From Acidobacteriota bacterium (lineage in GTDB: Bacteria > Acidobacteriota > Terriglobia > Bryobacterales > Bryobacteraceae), in NCBI GenBank assembly GCA_025354885.1, contig JANXLY010000349.1:1-33124 (forward strand): a stretch of 33,124 nt of DNA, given 5' to 3'. A program made the translations under genes and the position numbers. The notes below the pieces were generated by a model that was given only the letters and a program-made list of their open reading frames with translations, did no database searches and was not told where the DNA came from. This document shows, piece by piece, positions 22,752-32,929 of this stretch; the stretch's first letter is position 1, and each line of letters starts with the position of its first letter.

Positions 22752-25700
22752 GCGAAGCGCCATTTGCATGACGCGGGCACCGGTGCCGCTCGAGGTGTTG
22801 GCCGTGGCAGAGAGACGACCGAAAGTAGAGGGCGTCAGAATGCTCGTGCCGGGGGTTGTGAAGTTGGCATGGTTCCACATGTTGTACATCTCGGCACGGA
22901 ATTGCATTTTGACGCGTTCCGTAATCGGGATGGGCTTGACGATGGAAACATCCATGTTGAAGAAACCGGGGCCACGGAAAGAATTGCGGCCCGAGTTGCC
23001 AATCTCCCCGGCACCGGGGAAGGTGAAGCCAGCGACTTGCTCCGGCGTAAAGAACTGGACGCCTCGACCATCCTTAACGACAGTGCCAAGGGTACGATCA
23101 CCGCTGTAGTTGGCGTAAGTGTTGAGAGTGGAGCCTAACGTGCGGCGGGCGCTGGTGACCGAAAAGACTGTACCTGATTGAACGACACCAAGACCACCGA
23201 TGGTCCAGTCCCCAATGAAGCGGTTGACGAAACCATTGGCGCTGCTCATGTAACGCTGCCCTTTCCCGAATGGAAGAGCGTAGCTGTAGGAGAAGTTAAG
23301 CGAGTGGGGACGGTCTGCATCAGAGCGTCCACGGTTATTGACGAAGTTATAGTTGTCAACAGGGGCAGTGAAGCCGTTGCCGTCCACCGAAGCATTGTCG
23401 ATCGACTTCGAGAAAGTGTAATTCACGATGGCGAGGGCAGAGCGAGTGCGGTGAGAAGCAGTTACCTGAAGCGAGTTGTAACTGGAGGAGCCAGCATTGC
23501 TGCCATACTGCACCTGATTATATTGCGGGTAGTTGCGGAGGTAGAAGTCGCTCACACCAGCGCCAGCATAGCGATTGTAATTGCTAGCGGTGCGGTCGAG
23601 GTTGTCAGCAATTGTACCGGCAAGGCCCTGGGCGAGATTGGTTGCGCCAAGGGAAGTGACAGCCTGTTGAGGCCCCCCGAAGATACGAGCAAGGGTATTG
23701 CCGGCTCCAATTGGAGTGCCGTTGGCGGAAAAGGCCTGAAGTTCCTTGACGGAGTTCAGGAAATCGCCGTAAATGCGCGGCTGGTTGATGTCCTGCCAGG
23801 TGAACAACTTGGTGCCGGAGGTGCGAACGAAACTGGTTTCGAGTACCGTATTCTTCGCAATCTGGTGCGAGATGCCGAAGTTGATCTGCTGCAGATAGCC
23901 GGTTCGCAGATCGGGATTGAATACAGTGATCGTGGCGTTACGATTCAGCGGGAGACTCGTAACAGGTGCGCCAGGCTTGGCCGGGAAATCGGCAGTGGCG
24001 AGATTGCTTACGCTGCGAACTGTGCCGCCAGCGCCATTCGGGAAAGTCTGGGTAGACTGCGCAAAGCCGGGAGTGTTGCCATCAACAGAACTTGAGGTCG
24101 CACCGATCACGCGATCGTAGAACATACCCCAGTTGCCGCGGATCACCGTCTTGCCGGTCTTAAATACGTCCCAGGCAAATCCGAAGCGAGGCGCGAAATT
24201 GTTGTAGTCGTTGTTGTACCAGGAATTGGTCTTCTTAATCACGGTGTTGTTGATGTTGGCTACTGTATTGAAATCGGCTACGCGATCCACCGATCCCTGG
24301 AAGCCGTTCAGTTCCTTGGGGACCCCGAAATTTTCCCAGCGCAAGCCAGCATTGATTGTAAAGTTGGGGCGAAGCTTCCAGTCGTCCTGGAAGAAAATGC
24401 CCATGTCCTTGAACACGGTATTTCGGACGCGCGGAGAGCCAGCATCCTGAAAAGTGACGAGGTCGCTGTAAAAGGTCTGCGTGATGTTTCCAACTCGACC
24501 AAGGACGTCGTTGAATAGGCCTTCAAAAATCTGACGATTCGCGGAACTGAGGCCCTGTGGACCAAAGCTGGCAAGGGGAGCGTTGCCGGCAGAGGTGCGA
24601 GAGAGATCCACGTTAGGGTAGATACCTCCGTAGTTGTACCCATATTGGAGGGTACGACGAAAAGTGAAGCCGACTTTATAGGTGTGCTTACCCTTGAGGA
24701 TCGAGAGGTTGTCCGTCATATCGACTACAGGGGAGTTGCGGCCTTGGGCCAGCGCATTGTTGATTGGATCGGTGTAGAGATTGGAAACTACAGCAATGCC
24801 ACTCTCACGATAGGGGCGGATGAAGTCTACCGAAGCGCTCTGGCGGCCAATCCGGAATTCGTTCACAAGCGAAGGGGAGATGACCCAATCGGATCCTGCT
24901 CCCCAACCCCAACGTGTACCGCCCTGTGCGCCGTTCGGCAAGCCGGGGTAACGCTGCTCTGCGCTGTTGAGCGAATCGATCGATTCATTGAACTGGCGGC
25001 TATAGCGGAAGAAGACGCGGTGATTGGATTTGAGCGCGTAGTCGACCTTGCCTGTTCCCTGATATTCGAGGGAGGGGGCTGAAACGTTGAAGCGGAAGCC
25101 AGCAGTGTTGAAGCCGTCACCAACATCGTTGTTGTTCGGGTTGGACATCAAAGCCATGAGCTCTTTCATCTTCGGATCAATGCCACGCCCGATGGGATCA
25201 TTGGCACCAATATTGAATGTGCCACCGGCCCACGTGTAGATACCTTGCTTTGCAGACTCAGTCAGAACTGTTCTGTTACGAACAACACCCTGAGTAGTAC
25301 GGCGGCCTTGGAAATTACCAAAGAAGAAAAGCTTGTCTCGAAGGATCGGTCCGCCGACCTGGCCTCCGAAAATGTTCTGAATGAAAACCGGGCGCTTGGC
25401 ACCGCTGGCGTTGTTGAACCAATTATTGGCATTGAGCGAGGTATTGCGCAGAAAATTGAAAGCACTGCCGTGATACTGGTTGCCACCAGAACGGGTAACC
25501 ATTTCGACCTGACCACCAGCATTACGGCCGTATTCTGCTTTGCCGCCGTTGGTGATGATGCGGACTTCTTCAAGAGAATCTGTATTCACGGCAGTCATAC
25601 TGAGGCCGAGGCGCGGCGCTACGGAATCGTTGACGTCGATGCCGTCGAGACGTGTGTTGTTTGAACCCTGGCGTGCACCGTTGATGCGGGTAAAGGTAGG

Positions 25701-26213
25701 ATCACTGGGGTCAACAGAAGCGCCGGGAACAAAGGCCACAAGAGAGAGAGGTGATCGTCCCAGTTGGGGAAGTGTCTCAATACTCCTCATGTTCACCGTA
25801 CGGGCGATGGTCGCATCGGAAACATTGACATTGACTGCATTTGCTTCAACAGAAATGGATTCTGAAACGGCGCCTATTTCGAGGCCAACCACCTGCCGGA
25901 TGGTTTGGGAGGCATTCAATTCCACACCGGAGACGACTGATTTGCGGAAGCCAGGGGCCTCGACGCTGATTTCATATTCGCTTGGGGGGACGGAAACAAA
26001 GAGAGCGACTCCTGCTGTGTCGGAAGCCGCAGGGGCCCCGAAGTTCGACTTCTTACGCAGGTCGCGAAGAGAAGCTTTCGCTCCGGCAACAGCAGCACCC
26101 GATGAGTCTTGGACAATAATTTCCAGACGGCCATTGAGAACCTGAGCCGACAGGAAGGAAGAGAAGAAGCAGAGCAGCGCCGCGGTAGCGACGGGTCGGA
26201 GTGAGAGTGACAT
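22740..26213 (-). CDS. Oar-like TonB-dependent receptor, second paralog
   Basis: About 1157 residues from the ATG at 26213, chosen because AAAGG lies seven bases upstream and the protein then opens with a signal peptide (MSLSLRPVATAALLCFFSSF then LSA); the frame is open to 26267. Order of parts: CnaB/carboxypeptidase-regulatory domain (about 25-115, LNGRLEIIVQDSSGAAVAGAK), plug (about 125-250, TRLDGIDVNDSVAPR, VRIITNGGKAEYGRNAGG), then the barrel to the C-terminal LRIDF. It resembles the 19088-22573 receptor throughout, with divergence concentrated in the barrel loops, as expected for paralogs with different ligands. It appears to be monocistronic, with a terminator at 22640-22683. The stop codon lies inside a tandem 11-bp repeat. 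Confidence 0.92.
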   Translation of the reverse strand: MSLSLRPVATAALLCFFSSFLSAQVLNGRLEIIVQDSSGAAVAGAKASLRDLRKKSNFGAPAASDTAGVALFVSVPPSEYEISVEAPGFRKSVVSGVELNASQTIRQVVGLEIGAVSESISVEANAVNVNVSDATIARTVNMRSIETLPQLGRSPLSLVAFVPGASVDPSDPTFTRINGARQGSNNTRLDGIDVNDSVAPRLGLSMTAVNTDSLEEVRIITNGGKAEYGRNAGGQVEMVTRSGGNQYHGSAFNFLRNTSLNANNWFNNASGAKRPVFIQNIFGGQVGGPILRDKLFFFGNFQGRRTTQGVVRNRTVLTESAKQGIYTWAGGTFNIGANDPIGRGIDPKMKELMALMSNPNNNDVGDGFNTAGFRFNVSAPSLEYQGTGKVDYALKSNHRVFFRYSRQFNESIDSLNSAEQRYPGLPNGAQGGTRWGWGAGSDWVISPSLVNEFRIGRQSASVDFIRPYRESGIAVVSNLYTDPINNALAQGRNSPVVDMTDNLSILKGKHTYKVGFTFRRTLQYGYNYGGIYPNVDLSRTSAGNAPLASFGPQGLSSANRQIFEGLFNDVLGRVGNITQTFYSDLVTFQDAGSPRVRNTVFKDMGIFFQDDWKLRPNFTINAGLRWENFGVPKELNGFQGSVDRVADFNTVANINNTVIKKTNSWYNNDYNNFAPRFGFAWDVFKTGKTVIRGNWGMFYDRVIGATSSSVDGNTPGFAQSTQTFPNGAGGTVRSVSNLATADFPAKPGAPVTSLPLNRNATITVFNPDLRTGYLQQINFGISHQIAKNTVLETSFVRTSGTKLFTWQDINQPRIYGDFLNSVKELQAFSANGTPIGAGNTLARIFGGPQQAVTSLGATNLAQGLAGTIADNLDRTASNYNRYAGAGVSDFYLRNYPQYNQVQYGSNAGSSSYNSLQVTASHRTRSALAIVNYTFSKSIDNASVDGNGFTAPVDNYNFVNNRGRSDADRPHSLNFSYSYALPFGKGQRYMSSANGFVNRFIGDWTIGGLGVVQSGTVFSVTSARRTLGSTLNTYANYSGDRTLGTVVKDGRGVQFFTPEQVAGFTFPGAGEIGNSGRNSFRGPGFFNMDVSIVKPIPITERVKMQFRAEMYNMWNHANFTTPGTSILTPSTFGRLSATANTSSGTGARVMQMALRIDF

Positions 26214-26348
26214 CCGTTTACCTTTTTTCCTTGTAGGGAATAGTGGAGTTTGCTGAAAGGGATTCAAAACGCGACGGAGAGGATTTCAGACGCCCTGAAT
26301 AGCAATTAACTGAATGCTAATACATTATGAAGATCGACGCAAAGCGAA

Positions 26349-28097
26349 TTAGCGTTGCAACAGGTAAACGGCGACTTCGGCAGTTAGGTTGGGGAACGTA
26401 GTGACTTCGCTGTCACCCGCAAGGAATGCGCGTTTTTCGATCTTCCAGCCTTCGCGTTTGGCGAGCATCTCAAAATCCTTGACGGTCACAAAGTGGATGT
26501 TCGGCGACTCGTACCATTCAAAGGGAAACAGTTCGTTTTGGGGGGCACGGCCGCTGATGAGATGAGCCCAACGGACGGACCAATGACTAAAGTTAGGAAA
26601 GCCGACGATGATGTGTTTGCCGACGCGGAGGATTTCTCGCAAAAGATCGAGGGGTTGGCGGGCCTGTTGGAGAGTCTGGGACAGGATTACGTAATCGAAC
26701 GCTTCAGTCGGGTAATCTTTGAGGCCGCTTTCGATATCACCCTGATAGGCAGAAGCGCCGCGCGAGATGGCGCGACGCACAAGATCGCGGTCAATCTCAA
26801 CACCACGGGCGTCGCAGGATTTGTTCTCGCCAAGCCAGACAATCAGAGTACCGTCGCCACAACCAAGATCGAGAACACGAGAGTTAGGCGCGATCCAGTT
26901 CGTGATGACAGAGAAGTCCTTGCGGGAGAAGACATCCTGATCGGAGGCCTTCGAGCGGGGTTCACTGCGCTCCATGCGCATGGTGGTGTCGAGGAAACCA
27001 GAAACGATAATGGACTGCTCGTCCACTTCAACAAGGAAGGCATCATGGCCGTAGTTGGATTCAAGCTGGACGTAGGCGACGTCTTTGTTGCGAGCGCGAA
27101 GCGCGCTCACGATCTCAAGCGACTGGTAGCTGGGGTAGAGCCAATCGGAGGTGAAACTGATCACGAGGAAGCGGGCTTTTGATGTCTCTAGAGCAGCAGG
27201 CAAAGTGGCGTGGTTCGCGGCGAGGTCATAATAATCCATCGCTTTGGTGATGTAGAGATAAGAGTTGGCGTCAAAACGGTCGACGAAGCGGCTGCCACGG
27301 TAGCGGAGGTAACTTTCGACTTCGAATTCAGCCGAGAAATCGAAAGAGAAGCTTGCTTTGTCGCGGAGGCGGCGACCGAACTTGGTGCGCATCGAATCAT
27401 CACTCATGTAGGTGATGTGACCCACCATTCGGGCGACCGAGAGTCCGCGGCCGGGCTTGGAATTGTGTGAGTAGTAATCGCCGTCGTGGAATTCCGGATC
27501 GGCCATGATTGCCTGGCGGCCCACTTCGTTAAATGCGATCTGTTGCGCGCCGTGACGGGCAGTGGTGGCAATGGCAAGACAGCATGCGACGTTGTCGGGG
27601 AAAGCGACAGTCCATTCGAGTGCCTGCATGCCGCCCATCGAACCGCCAGCGACGGCGAGGAGTTTTTCAATGCCGAGGCTCTCGACGAGCATTTTCTGGA
27701 CACGCACCATGTCGCCGATGGTGATCATGGGGAAGTGCATTCCATGCGGTTGACCCGTCTTGGGATCAATGGAGGATGGGCCAGTGGTGCCCCGACAGCC
27801 GCCGAGTACATTGACGCAGATCACAAAGTATTTGGAAGTATCGAATGCCTTGCCAGCGCCGATCATGTTGTCCCACCAGCCGATTTGGCCGTCTTCTTCG
27901 GAAATACCTGCCGCGTGGGCGTCACCGGTAAAGGCGTGGCAGATCAGAATTGCGTTGGTGTGTTCGGCGTTGAGTGAACCGTAGGTCTGATAAGCAACTT
28001 CCAGCGGGCCAAGCACCGCTCCAGTCTCGAGAGCGATCGAGCTGAAGTGGGCGATTTGGGTAATCGCCTGAAGCGAGGTGCTGGCGGGCGCGGACAT
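26349..28097 (-). CDS. metX-metW: Homoserine O-acetyltransferase fused to MetW
   Basis: 582 residues, two enzymes in one chain. Residues 1-~375 are MetX, which acetylates (or succinylates) homoserine for methionine synthesis: [12 protein letters not shown] (51-62), [15 protein letters not shown] (95-109), nucleophile Ser153 in GGSMGG, Asp318 in FTSDWL and His351 in YGHDAF. Residues ~390-582 are MetW, a SAM-methyltransferase-fold protein: [12 protein letters not shown] (407-418), [17 protein letters not shown] and VGFPNFSHW. In Proteobacteria metX and metW are adjacent genes and MetW is needed for full activity; here they are joined by a short linker. No SAM riboswitch is evident in the 117 bp before the gene. 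It is divergent from carA. Confidence 0.95.
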   Translation of the reverse strand: MSAPASTSLQAITQIAHFSSIALETGAVLGPLEVAYQTYGSLNAEHTNAILICHAFTGDAHAAGISEEDGQIGWWDNMIGAGKAFDTSKYFVICVNVLGGCRGTTGPSSIDPKTGQPHGMHFPMITIGDMVRVQKMLVESLGIEKLLAVAGGSMGGMQALEWTVAFPDNVACCLAIATTARHGAQQIAFNEVGRQAIMADPEFHDGDYYSHNSKPGRGLSVARMVGHITYMSDDSMRTKFGRRLRDKASFSFDFSAEFEVESYLRYRGSRFVDRFDANSYLYITKAMDYYDLAANHATLPAALETSKARFLVISFTSDWLYPSYQSLEIVSALRARNKDVAYVQLESNYGHDAFLVEVDEQSIIVSGFLDTTMRMERSEPRSKASDQDVFSRKDFSVITNWIAPNSRVLDLGCGDGTLIVWLGENKSCDARGVEIDRDLVRRAISRGASAYQGDIESGLKDYPTEAFDYVILSQTLQQARQPLDLLREILRVGKHIIVGFPNFSHWSVRWAHLISGRAPQNELFPFEWYESPNIHFVTVKDFEMLAKREGWKIEKRAFLAGDSEVTTFPNLTAEVAVYLLQR

Positions 28098-28198
28098 AAG
28101 GGTACTGGATTGAGTTTATCAGCGCCGAGGGAGTGTATTCTGCAAAGGGAAGGGCAAAAAGTGGCGTGCGCGTGGTAAATTAGGAAAAATCCCCCCTT

Positions 28199-28204
28199 AA
28201 GGAG
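28199..28204 (+). promoter_or_regulatory. Shine-Dalgarno that fixes the TTG start of carA
   Basis: AAGGAG lies ten bases before a TTG at 28215. That TTG opens a normal CarA N-terminus, and no in-frame ATG is nearby. Confidence 0.75.
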
Positions 28205-28214
28205 AAACCAAGGT

Positions 28215-29351
28215 TTGAAAAATGCCTTGCTCGCCCTGGAAGACGGCACAGTCTTCGAGGGTAAAGCCTTTGGTGCGCCCGTAGATAAAGCGGGTGAAGT
28301 GGTCTTCAACACCTCGCTCACCGGTTACCAAGAGATTTTCACGGATCCTTCCTATGCAGGGCAAATCGTCGTATTGACGAACCCGCAAATCGGCAACTAT
28401 GGCACCAACGAATCCGACAATGAAGCGGGAAAGCCCTACATTGAAGGCCTGATTGTCCGCGAGTATTCGCCTGTTGCCAGCAACTGGCGCAGTGATGCGG
28501 ACACCCATGAATTTCTCTCCAGGAACGGGATTCCAGCCGTAACTGGAATTGACACTCGTACCCTGGTTCGTAAATTACGGATGGGCGGTGTGATGCGTGG
28601 CGTGATTTCGTCGCTTACTCTCGATCACAAAGAGTTGATCGAGCGGGCCAGAAATGTTCGCTCCATGGCAGGGATGGATTTGGCAACGGTGGTCTCCACG
28701 GCAAAGAGCTACCAGTGGCGGGACGGGGTGACGCCGGTTTCGGAATCGGAAATCATCACGGCAGCAGTCGCGCCGCGCTTCAAGGTTGTGGCCTATGACT
28801 TTGGCATCAAGCGCAATATCCTGCGACGTCTGGCCCATGTGGGTTGCGATCTGACAGTTGTACCGGCCGGGACCAGCGCAGAAGATGTGCTTTCGCTGAA
28901 GCCGGACGGAGTGTTTCTCTCCAATGGACCTGGGGACCCCGAGCCGCTGGAATTTCAGGCAGCGCAAATGCGCAAGCTGATGGGCAAGACGCCGATTTTT
29001 GGTATCTGCCTTGGGCATCAGATTCTCGGACTCGCGCTTGGTGGCAAGACCTTCAAGCTGAAGTTTGGCCATCGTGGCGGCAATCACCCGGTGCTGAACC
29101 GGATCACAAATAAAGTAGAGATTACAGCGCAGAACCATGGCTTTGCCGTGGATCCGGATTCGCTGAATTCGAATGACATCGAACTGACCCACATCAATCT
29201 GAACGACAACACCCTCGAAGGATTGCGGCACAAGCATCTACCGCTCTTCTGTGTGCAATACCATCCCGAGGCAGCGCCCGGGCCGCATGATTCGCAGTAT
29301 CTCTTTGACGACTTTGTCCGGCTGATGGACGAGTGGAAGGGGAGCAAATAA
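28215..29351 (+). CDS. carA: Carbamoyl-phosphate synthase small subunit
   Basis: 378 residues from a TTG start. CarA is the glutaminase subunit that supplies ammonia to CarB for carbamoyl phosphate, the precursor of pyrimidines and arginine. The N-terminal half ([37 protein letters not shown]) is the CPSase small-chain domain. The C-terminal half is a class I glutamine amidotransferase, with [13 protein letters not shown], the nucleophile Cys265 in FGICLGHQ, and His350 and Glu352 in VQYHPEA as the rest of the triad. The length is standard. carB follows after 3 bp. The 117 bp upstream are shared with divergent metX-metW; no clear pyrimidine attenuator is seen. Confidence 0.97.
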   Translation: MKNALLALEDGTVFEGKAFGAPVDKAGEVVFNTSLTGYQEIFTDPSYAGQIVVLTNPQIGNYGTNESDNEAGKPYIEGLIVREYSPVASNWRSDADTHEFLSRNGIPAVTGIDTRTLVRKLRMGGVMRGVISSLTLDHKELIERARNVRSMAGMDLATVVSTAKSYQWRDGVTPVSESEIITAAVAPRFKVVAYDFGIKRNILRRLAHVGCDLTVVPAGTSAEDVLSLKPDGVFLSNGPGDPEPLEFQAAQMRKLMGKTPIFGICLGHQILGLALGGKTFKLKFGHRGGNHPVLNRITNKVEITAQNHGFAVDPDSLNSNDIELTHINLNDNTLEGLRHKHLPLFCVQYHPEAAPGPHDSQYLFDDFVRLMDEWKGSK

Positions 29352-29354
29352 GCA

Positions 29355-32300
29355 ATGCCGCGTAGAAACGACCTCAAGAAAATCATGATCGTAGGCTCCG
29401 GGCCAATCGTCATCGGCCAGGCCTGCGAGTTTGATTATTCCGGAACGCAGGCTTGCAAAGCTTTGCGTGAAGACGGCTATGAAGTAGTGTTGATCAATTC
29501 CAATCCGGCGACGATCATGACAGATCCGGATCTGGCAGATTTCACCTACATTGAACCCCTTACGGTTGAGTTTGCTACCGAAGTGATCAAGAAGGAACGT
29601 CCCGATGCGTTGCTCTCGACTGTGGGCGGGCAGACCGGCTTAAACCTGTCGATCGCACTCGCCGAAGCAGGTGTGCTTGAGCAGTACGGCGTTGAATTGA
29701 TCGGCGCAAAAATAGAGAGCATCAAGAAAGCGGAAGACCGCTTGTTGTTCAAGGACGCGATGAAAAAGATCGGCCTTGATCTTCCGGAATCGCAACTGAT
29801 CACCAAAGTGGAAGACGGCCTCGCTTTTGCACAAAAAATCGGCTATCCGGTGATCCTGCGACCGAGTTTCACGCTCGGTGGCACCGGAGGCGGCATTGCG
29901 TACAACACAGAAGAATTGATCGAGATTCTGGAACGCGGTCTCGACCTCTCGCCGGTGCATGAAGTGCTGGCCGACGAGAGCATGCTGGGCTGGAAAGAAT
30001 ATGAGATGGAAGTGATTCGCGATCTGGCGGACAACGCGATCATCATCTGCTCAATTGAGAATTTCGATCCGATGGGCGTGCATACGGGCGATTCGATTAC
30101 GGTGGCCCCGGCGCAGACTTTGACTGACCGTGAATACCAGATGATGCGCGATGCATCGCTCGCCTGTTTGCGCGAGATTGGTGTGGATACGGGCGGGTCG
30201 AATGTGCAGTTTGCAATCAATCCCGCCAACGGTCGCATGATCATCATCGAGATGAATCCGCGTGTGAGCCGAAGTTCGGCACTGGCGTCGAAGGCTACCG
30301 GATTCCCGATTGCAAAGATCGCCGCGAAGCTGGCTGTAGGCTATCGCCTGGACGAGTTGAAGAACGATATTACACGAGTGACACCGGCCTGTTTTGAGCC
30401 GACGATCGACTATGTGGTGGTAAAAATACCGCGCTTTCAATTTGAGAAATTTCCCGGTGCTTCGACTACGCTGGGCACCCAGATGAAGAGCGTGGGCGAG
30501 GTGATGTCGATCGGACGCACCTTCCGGCAAAGCCTGGGTAAGGCGATGCGTTCTCTCGAAACAGGCAAGAGCGAGAAGGCGGAAGTCTATGAAGAAGGCC
30601 TGATCCGGCAGCGTTTGATTACCCCGAACCCGGACCGGCTGAACTATGTCCGCTTCGCGTTTGAATGCGGATGGACGATTGAACAAGTGCAGGAATTGAC
30701 GGCGATCGATCCGTGGTTTCTGCGTCAGGTGAAAGACGTTGTCGACGAAGAGCAGAGCCTGAAGGGGCGCAAGCTGGAAGATCTGGACGAGGCGACACTG
30801 CGGCAGGCCAAGCGGGACGGCATCTCCGACGTGTACCTGGCGAAGGCGACAGGGACCACTGCCGATGAGGTTCGCGCCTATCGCAAGGAGAAGGGCGTGG
30901 TGGCTGTGTTCAATCGCGTGGATACCTGCGCGGCGGAATTCGAGAGCTTTACGCCTTACATGTATTCGAGCTACGAAAGCGAGTGCGAAGCAGCGCCTAC
31001 GTCGCGCAAGAAAGTGATGATCCTCGGGTCTGGGCCGAACCGCATTGGACAAGGGATTGAGTTCGACTACTGCTGCTGCCATGCGGCTTATGCGCTGGGC
31101 GAGTTTGACCATGAGAGCATCATGGTGAATTGCAATCCAGAGACCGTTTCAACGGATTACGATACCTCAGACCGCTTGTACTTTGAGCCCTTGACGCTGG
31201 AAGAAGTGTTGAACGTCTACGACACCGAAAAGCCCGACGGCGCAATTGTGCAGTTTGGTGGACAAACGCCGCTCAATCTGGCGCTCAGCCTGAAAAAGCA
31301 TGGTGTGCCGATCATCGGCACACAGCCGGAAAGTATCGACCTCGCCGAAGACCGTAAACTCTTTGCGAAGCTGCTCGATGACCTTGAGATTCCGTCACCA
31401 GAGAATGGCACGGCAACCAGTATCGATGAGGCCTGTGAAGTGGCGCGGCGCATTGGTTATCCAGTACTGTTGCGGCCCAGCTTTGTGCTTGGCGGGCGAG
31501 CCATGGTGATCGCTTATGGCGAGGATATGGTGCGGCGCTACATGCAGGAAGCCGTGCACTTCTCGCAGGATCGACCCGTGCTGGTGGATCGTTTCCTTGA
31601 AGATGCAGTGGAAGTGGATGTCGATTGTCTCAGTGACAGCGATGATGTTTTGATTTCAGGAATCATGGAGCATATTGAAGAAGCGGGGATTCACTCCGGC
31701 GATTCCAGTTGTGTGTTGCCTCCCTATTCGCTGAATCCAGCCGAACTCAAGACCATTGAAGAGTACACCGTCAAGCTCGCAAGGGCCTTGAAGGTTGTGG
31801 GCCTGATGAATGTGCAGTATGCGATCAAGAACGGCAAAGTTTATGTGATTGAAGTGAACCCGCGCGCCTCCCGGACAGTGCCTTATGTGAGTAAGGCGAC
31901 CGGAATCCCGCTGCCCAAGGTGGCCGTTGGATTGATGCTGGGCCATAAGCTGAAGGATCTGAAGCACCTCACCGGCGGCCGTACGAGCGGAGTGCTGGGT
32001 GTGACGAAGTTCTTTGTGAAAAGCCCGGTTCTGCCCTTCCATAAATTTCCTGGTGTGGATCCTGTACTTGGTCCGGAAATGAGATCGACGGGCGAAGTGA
32101 TGGGTGTCGGTGAGACTTTTGGCGAAGCATTTGGCAAGGCGCAGCTCAGTGCTGGCGTGCCATTGCCGGCGAGTGGAACCATCTTCATCAGCGTGAATGA
32201 GCGTCACAAGGCAGAAGCAGTTGCGATCGCTGTGAAGCTTAAGGAATTTGGGTTTCAGTTTGTTGCGACTCGCGGTACGGCTAACGCATTGAAGGCTGCT

Positions 32301-32570
32301 GGTGTTTCCTCGAAGATCGTTTACAAGGTAAATGAAGGACGCCCGAATGCGGTGGACTTGATGAAGACCGGGAGCATTCAATTGGCTATCTACACAACGA
32401 TGGGCAGCGTGAGCTTTGGCGACGAGAAGGCCATCCGGCGGGCTGCGATTCAGTATCGCGTGCCGTGTATCACTACAATGTCTGCGGCAAAGGCTGCTGC
32501 CGAAGCGATGGAAGCCAAACAGAATACGCCAGCTCGCGTGTGGAGTTTACAGGAGATCCACAAGAAGTAG
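29355..32570 (+). CDS. carB: Carbamoyl-phosphate synthase large subunit
   Basis: 1071 residues, full length and contiguous. The protein has two homologous ATP-grasp halves. The first starts at [20 protein letters not shown] with [19 protein letters not shown]. The second begins near 551 with [20 protein letters not shown] and contains [19 protein letters not shown]. Together they make carboxyphosphate and then carbamoyl phosphate, with ammonia channelled from CarA. The last ~130 residues (from about 940, [20 protein letters not shown]) form the methylglyoxal-synthase-like domain that binds allosteric effectors such as UMP or ornithine. It lies 3 bp after carA in an obvious operon. No terminator is visible between it and the small peptide gene downstream. 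Confidence 0.97.
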   Translation: MPRRNDLKKIMIVGSGPIVIGQACEFDYSGTQACKALREDGYEVVLINSNPATIMTDPDLADFTYIEPLTVEFATEVIKKERPDALLSTVGGQTGLNLSIALAEAGVLEQYGVELIGAKIESIKKAEDRLLFKDAMKKIGLDLPESQLITKVEDGLAFAQKIGYPVILRPSFTLGGTGGGIAYNTEELIEILERGLDLSPVHEVLADESMLGWKEYEMEVIRDLADNAIIICSIENFDPMGVHTGDSITVAPAQTLTDREYQMMRDASLACLREIGVDTGGSNVQFAINPANGRMIIIEMNPRVSRSSALASKATGFPIAKIAAKLAVGYRLDELKNDITRVTPACFEPTIDYVVVKIPRFQFEKFPGASTTLGTQMKSVGEVMSIGRTFRQSLGKAMRSLETGKSEKAEVYEEGLIRQRLITPNPDRLNYVRFAFECGWTIEQVQELTAIDPWFLRQVKDVVDEEQSLKGRKLEDLDEATLRQAKRDGISDVYLAKATGTTADEVRAYRKEKGVVAVFNRVDTCAAEFESFTPYMYSSYESECEAAPTSRKKVMILGSGPNRIGQGIEFDYCCCHAAYALGEFDHESIMVNCNPETVSTDYDTSDRLYFEPLTLEEVLNVYDTEKPDGAIVQFGGQTPLNLALSLKKHGVPIIGTQPESIDLAEDRKLFAKLLDDLEIPSPENGTATSIDEACEVARRIGYPVLLRPSFVLGGRAMVIAYGEDMVRRYMQEAVHFSQDRPVLVDRFLEDAVEVDVDCLSDSDDVLISGIMEHIEEAGIHSGDSSCVLPPYSLNPAELKTIEEYTVKLARALKVVGLMNVQYAIKNGKVYVIEVNPRASRTVPYVSKATGIPLPKVAVGLMLGHKLKDLKHLTGGRTSGVLGVTKFFVKSPVLPFHKFPGVDPVLGPEMRSTGEVMGVGETFGEAFGKAQLSAGVPLPASGTIFISVNERHKAEAVAIAVKLKEFGFQFVATRGTANALKAAGVSSKIVYKVNEGRPNAVDLMKTGSIQLAIYTTMGSVSFGDEKAIRRAAIQYRVPCITTMSAAKAAAEAMEAKQNTPARVWSLQEIHKK

Positions 32571-32682
32571 GGCTCAGACTCCAGCCATCGCCATATTTCT
32601 TTCAAATTCGGCTGTACTGGAACGATATGTCCTTCAGGTGGGCCAATGAATGGACCCCTACTTTAAAGGAGACCTCAACTTA

Positions 32683-32826
32683 ATGAAAAAAATTCTTAGC
32701 ATGACACTTGGTTTGGCCCTGGTATTCGGCTTGGCGAGCTTCGCCTCCGACGACAAGAAGCATGAAGACAAGAAACATGAAGATAAAAAGGATCACAAGG
32801 ACGATAAGAAAAAGAAAGACCACTAG
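32683..32826 (+). CDS. Small exported Lys/Asp/His-rich peptide
   Basis: 47 residues, shorter than most gene-calling cut-offs. AAAGGAG at 32665-32671, eleven bases before the ATG, and a strong terminator 31 bp after the stop support a real gene. The first ~22 residues are a signal peptide (MKKILSMTLGLALVFGLASF, then AS). The mature part, about 25 residues, is almost entirely Lys, Asp, Glu and His, with a repeated KKHED unit and five His. It should be disordered, periplasmic or secreted, and might bind metal ions or anionic envelope polymers. No family is recognised. It lies 112 bp after carB and may have its own promoter. Confidence 0.7.
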   Translation: MKKILSMTLGLALVFGLASFASDDKKHEDKKHEDKKDHKDDKKKKDH

Positions 32827-32857
32827 AGTCTTTACATCCTCCAATTACTTATTAGGC

Positions 32858-32890
32858 GCACCCCGGCGAAATCCGGGGTGCTCTTTTTTT
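32858..32890 (+). terminator. Rho-independent terminator
   Basis: A perfect 9-bp stem (GCACCCCGG at 32858-32866, CCGGGGTGC at 32873-32881) with loop CGAAAT is followed by TC and a run of seven T. It ends the carAB/small-peptide unit. Confidence 0.92.
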
Positions 32891-32929
32891 GATTCCTTCG
32901 AAAATAACTGCTGCTAACCCTCTGTACTC

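Noticed and set aside
28098..28214. A SAM riboswitch for metX-metW or a pyrimidine attenuator for carAB in the shared intergenic region
   Set aside because: The region is only 117 bp, and I could find neither conserved SAM-aptamer helices nor a terminator/antiterminator pair. The CCTTAAGG palindrome is explained by the carA ribosome-binding site.
30051..31112. A 353-codon minus-strand open frame opposite carB
   Set aside because: It is a shadow of the carB codon pattern, with a biased composition and no recognisable motif.
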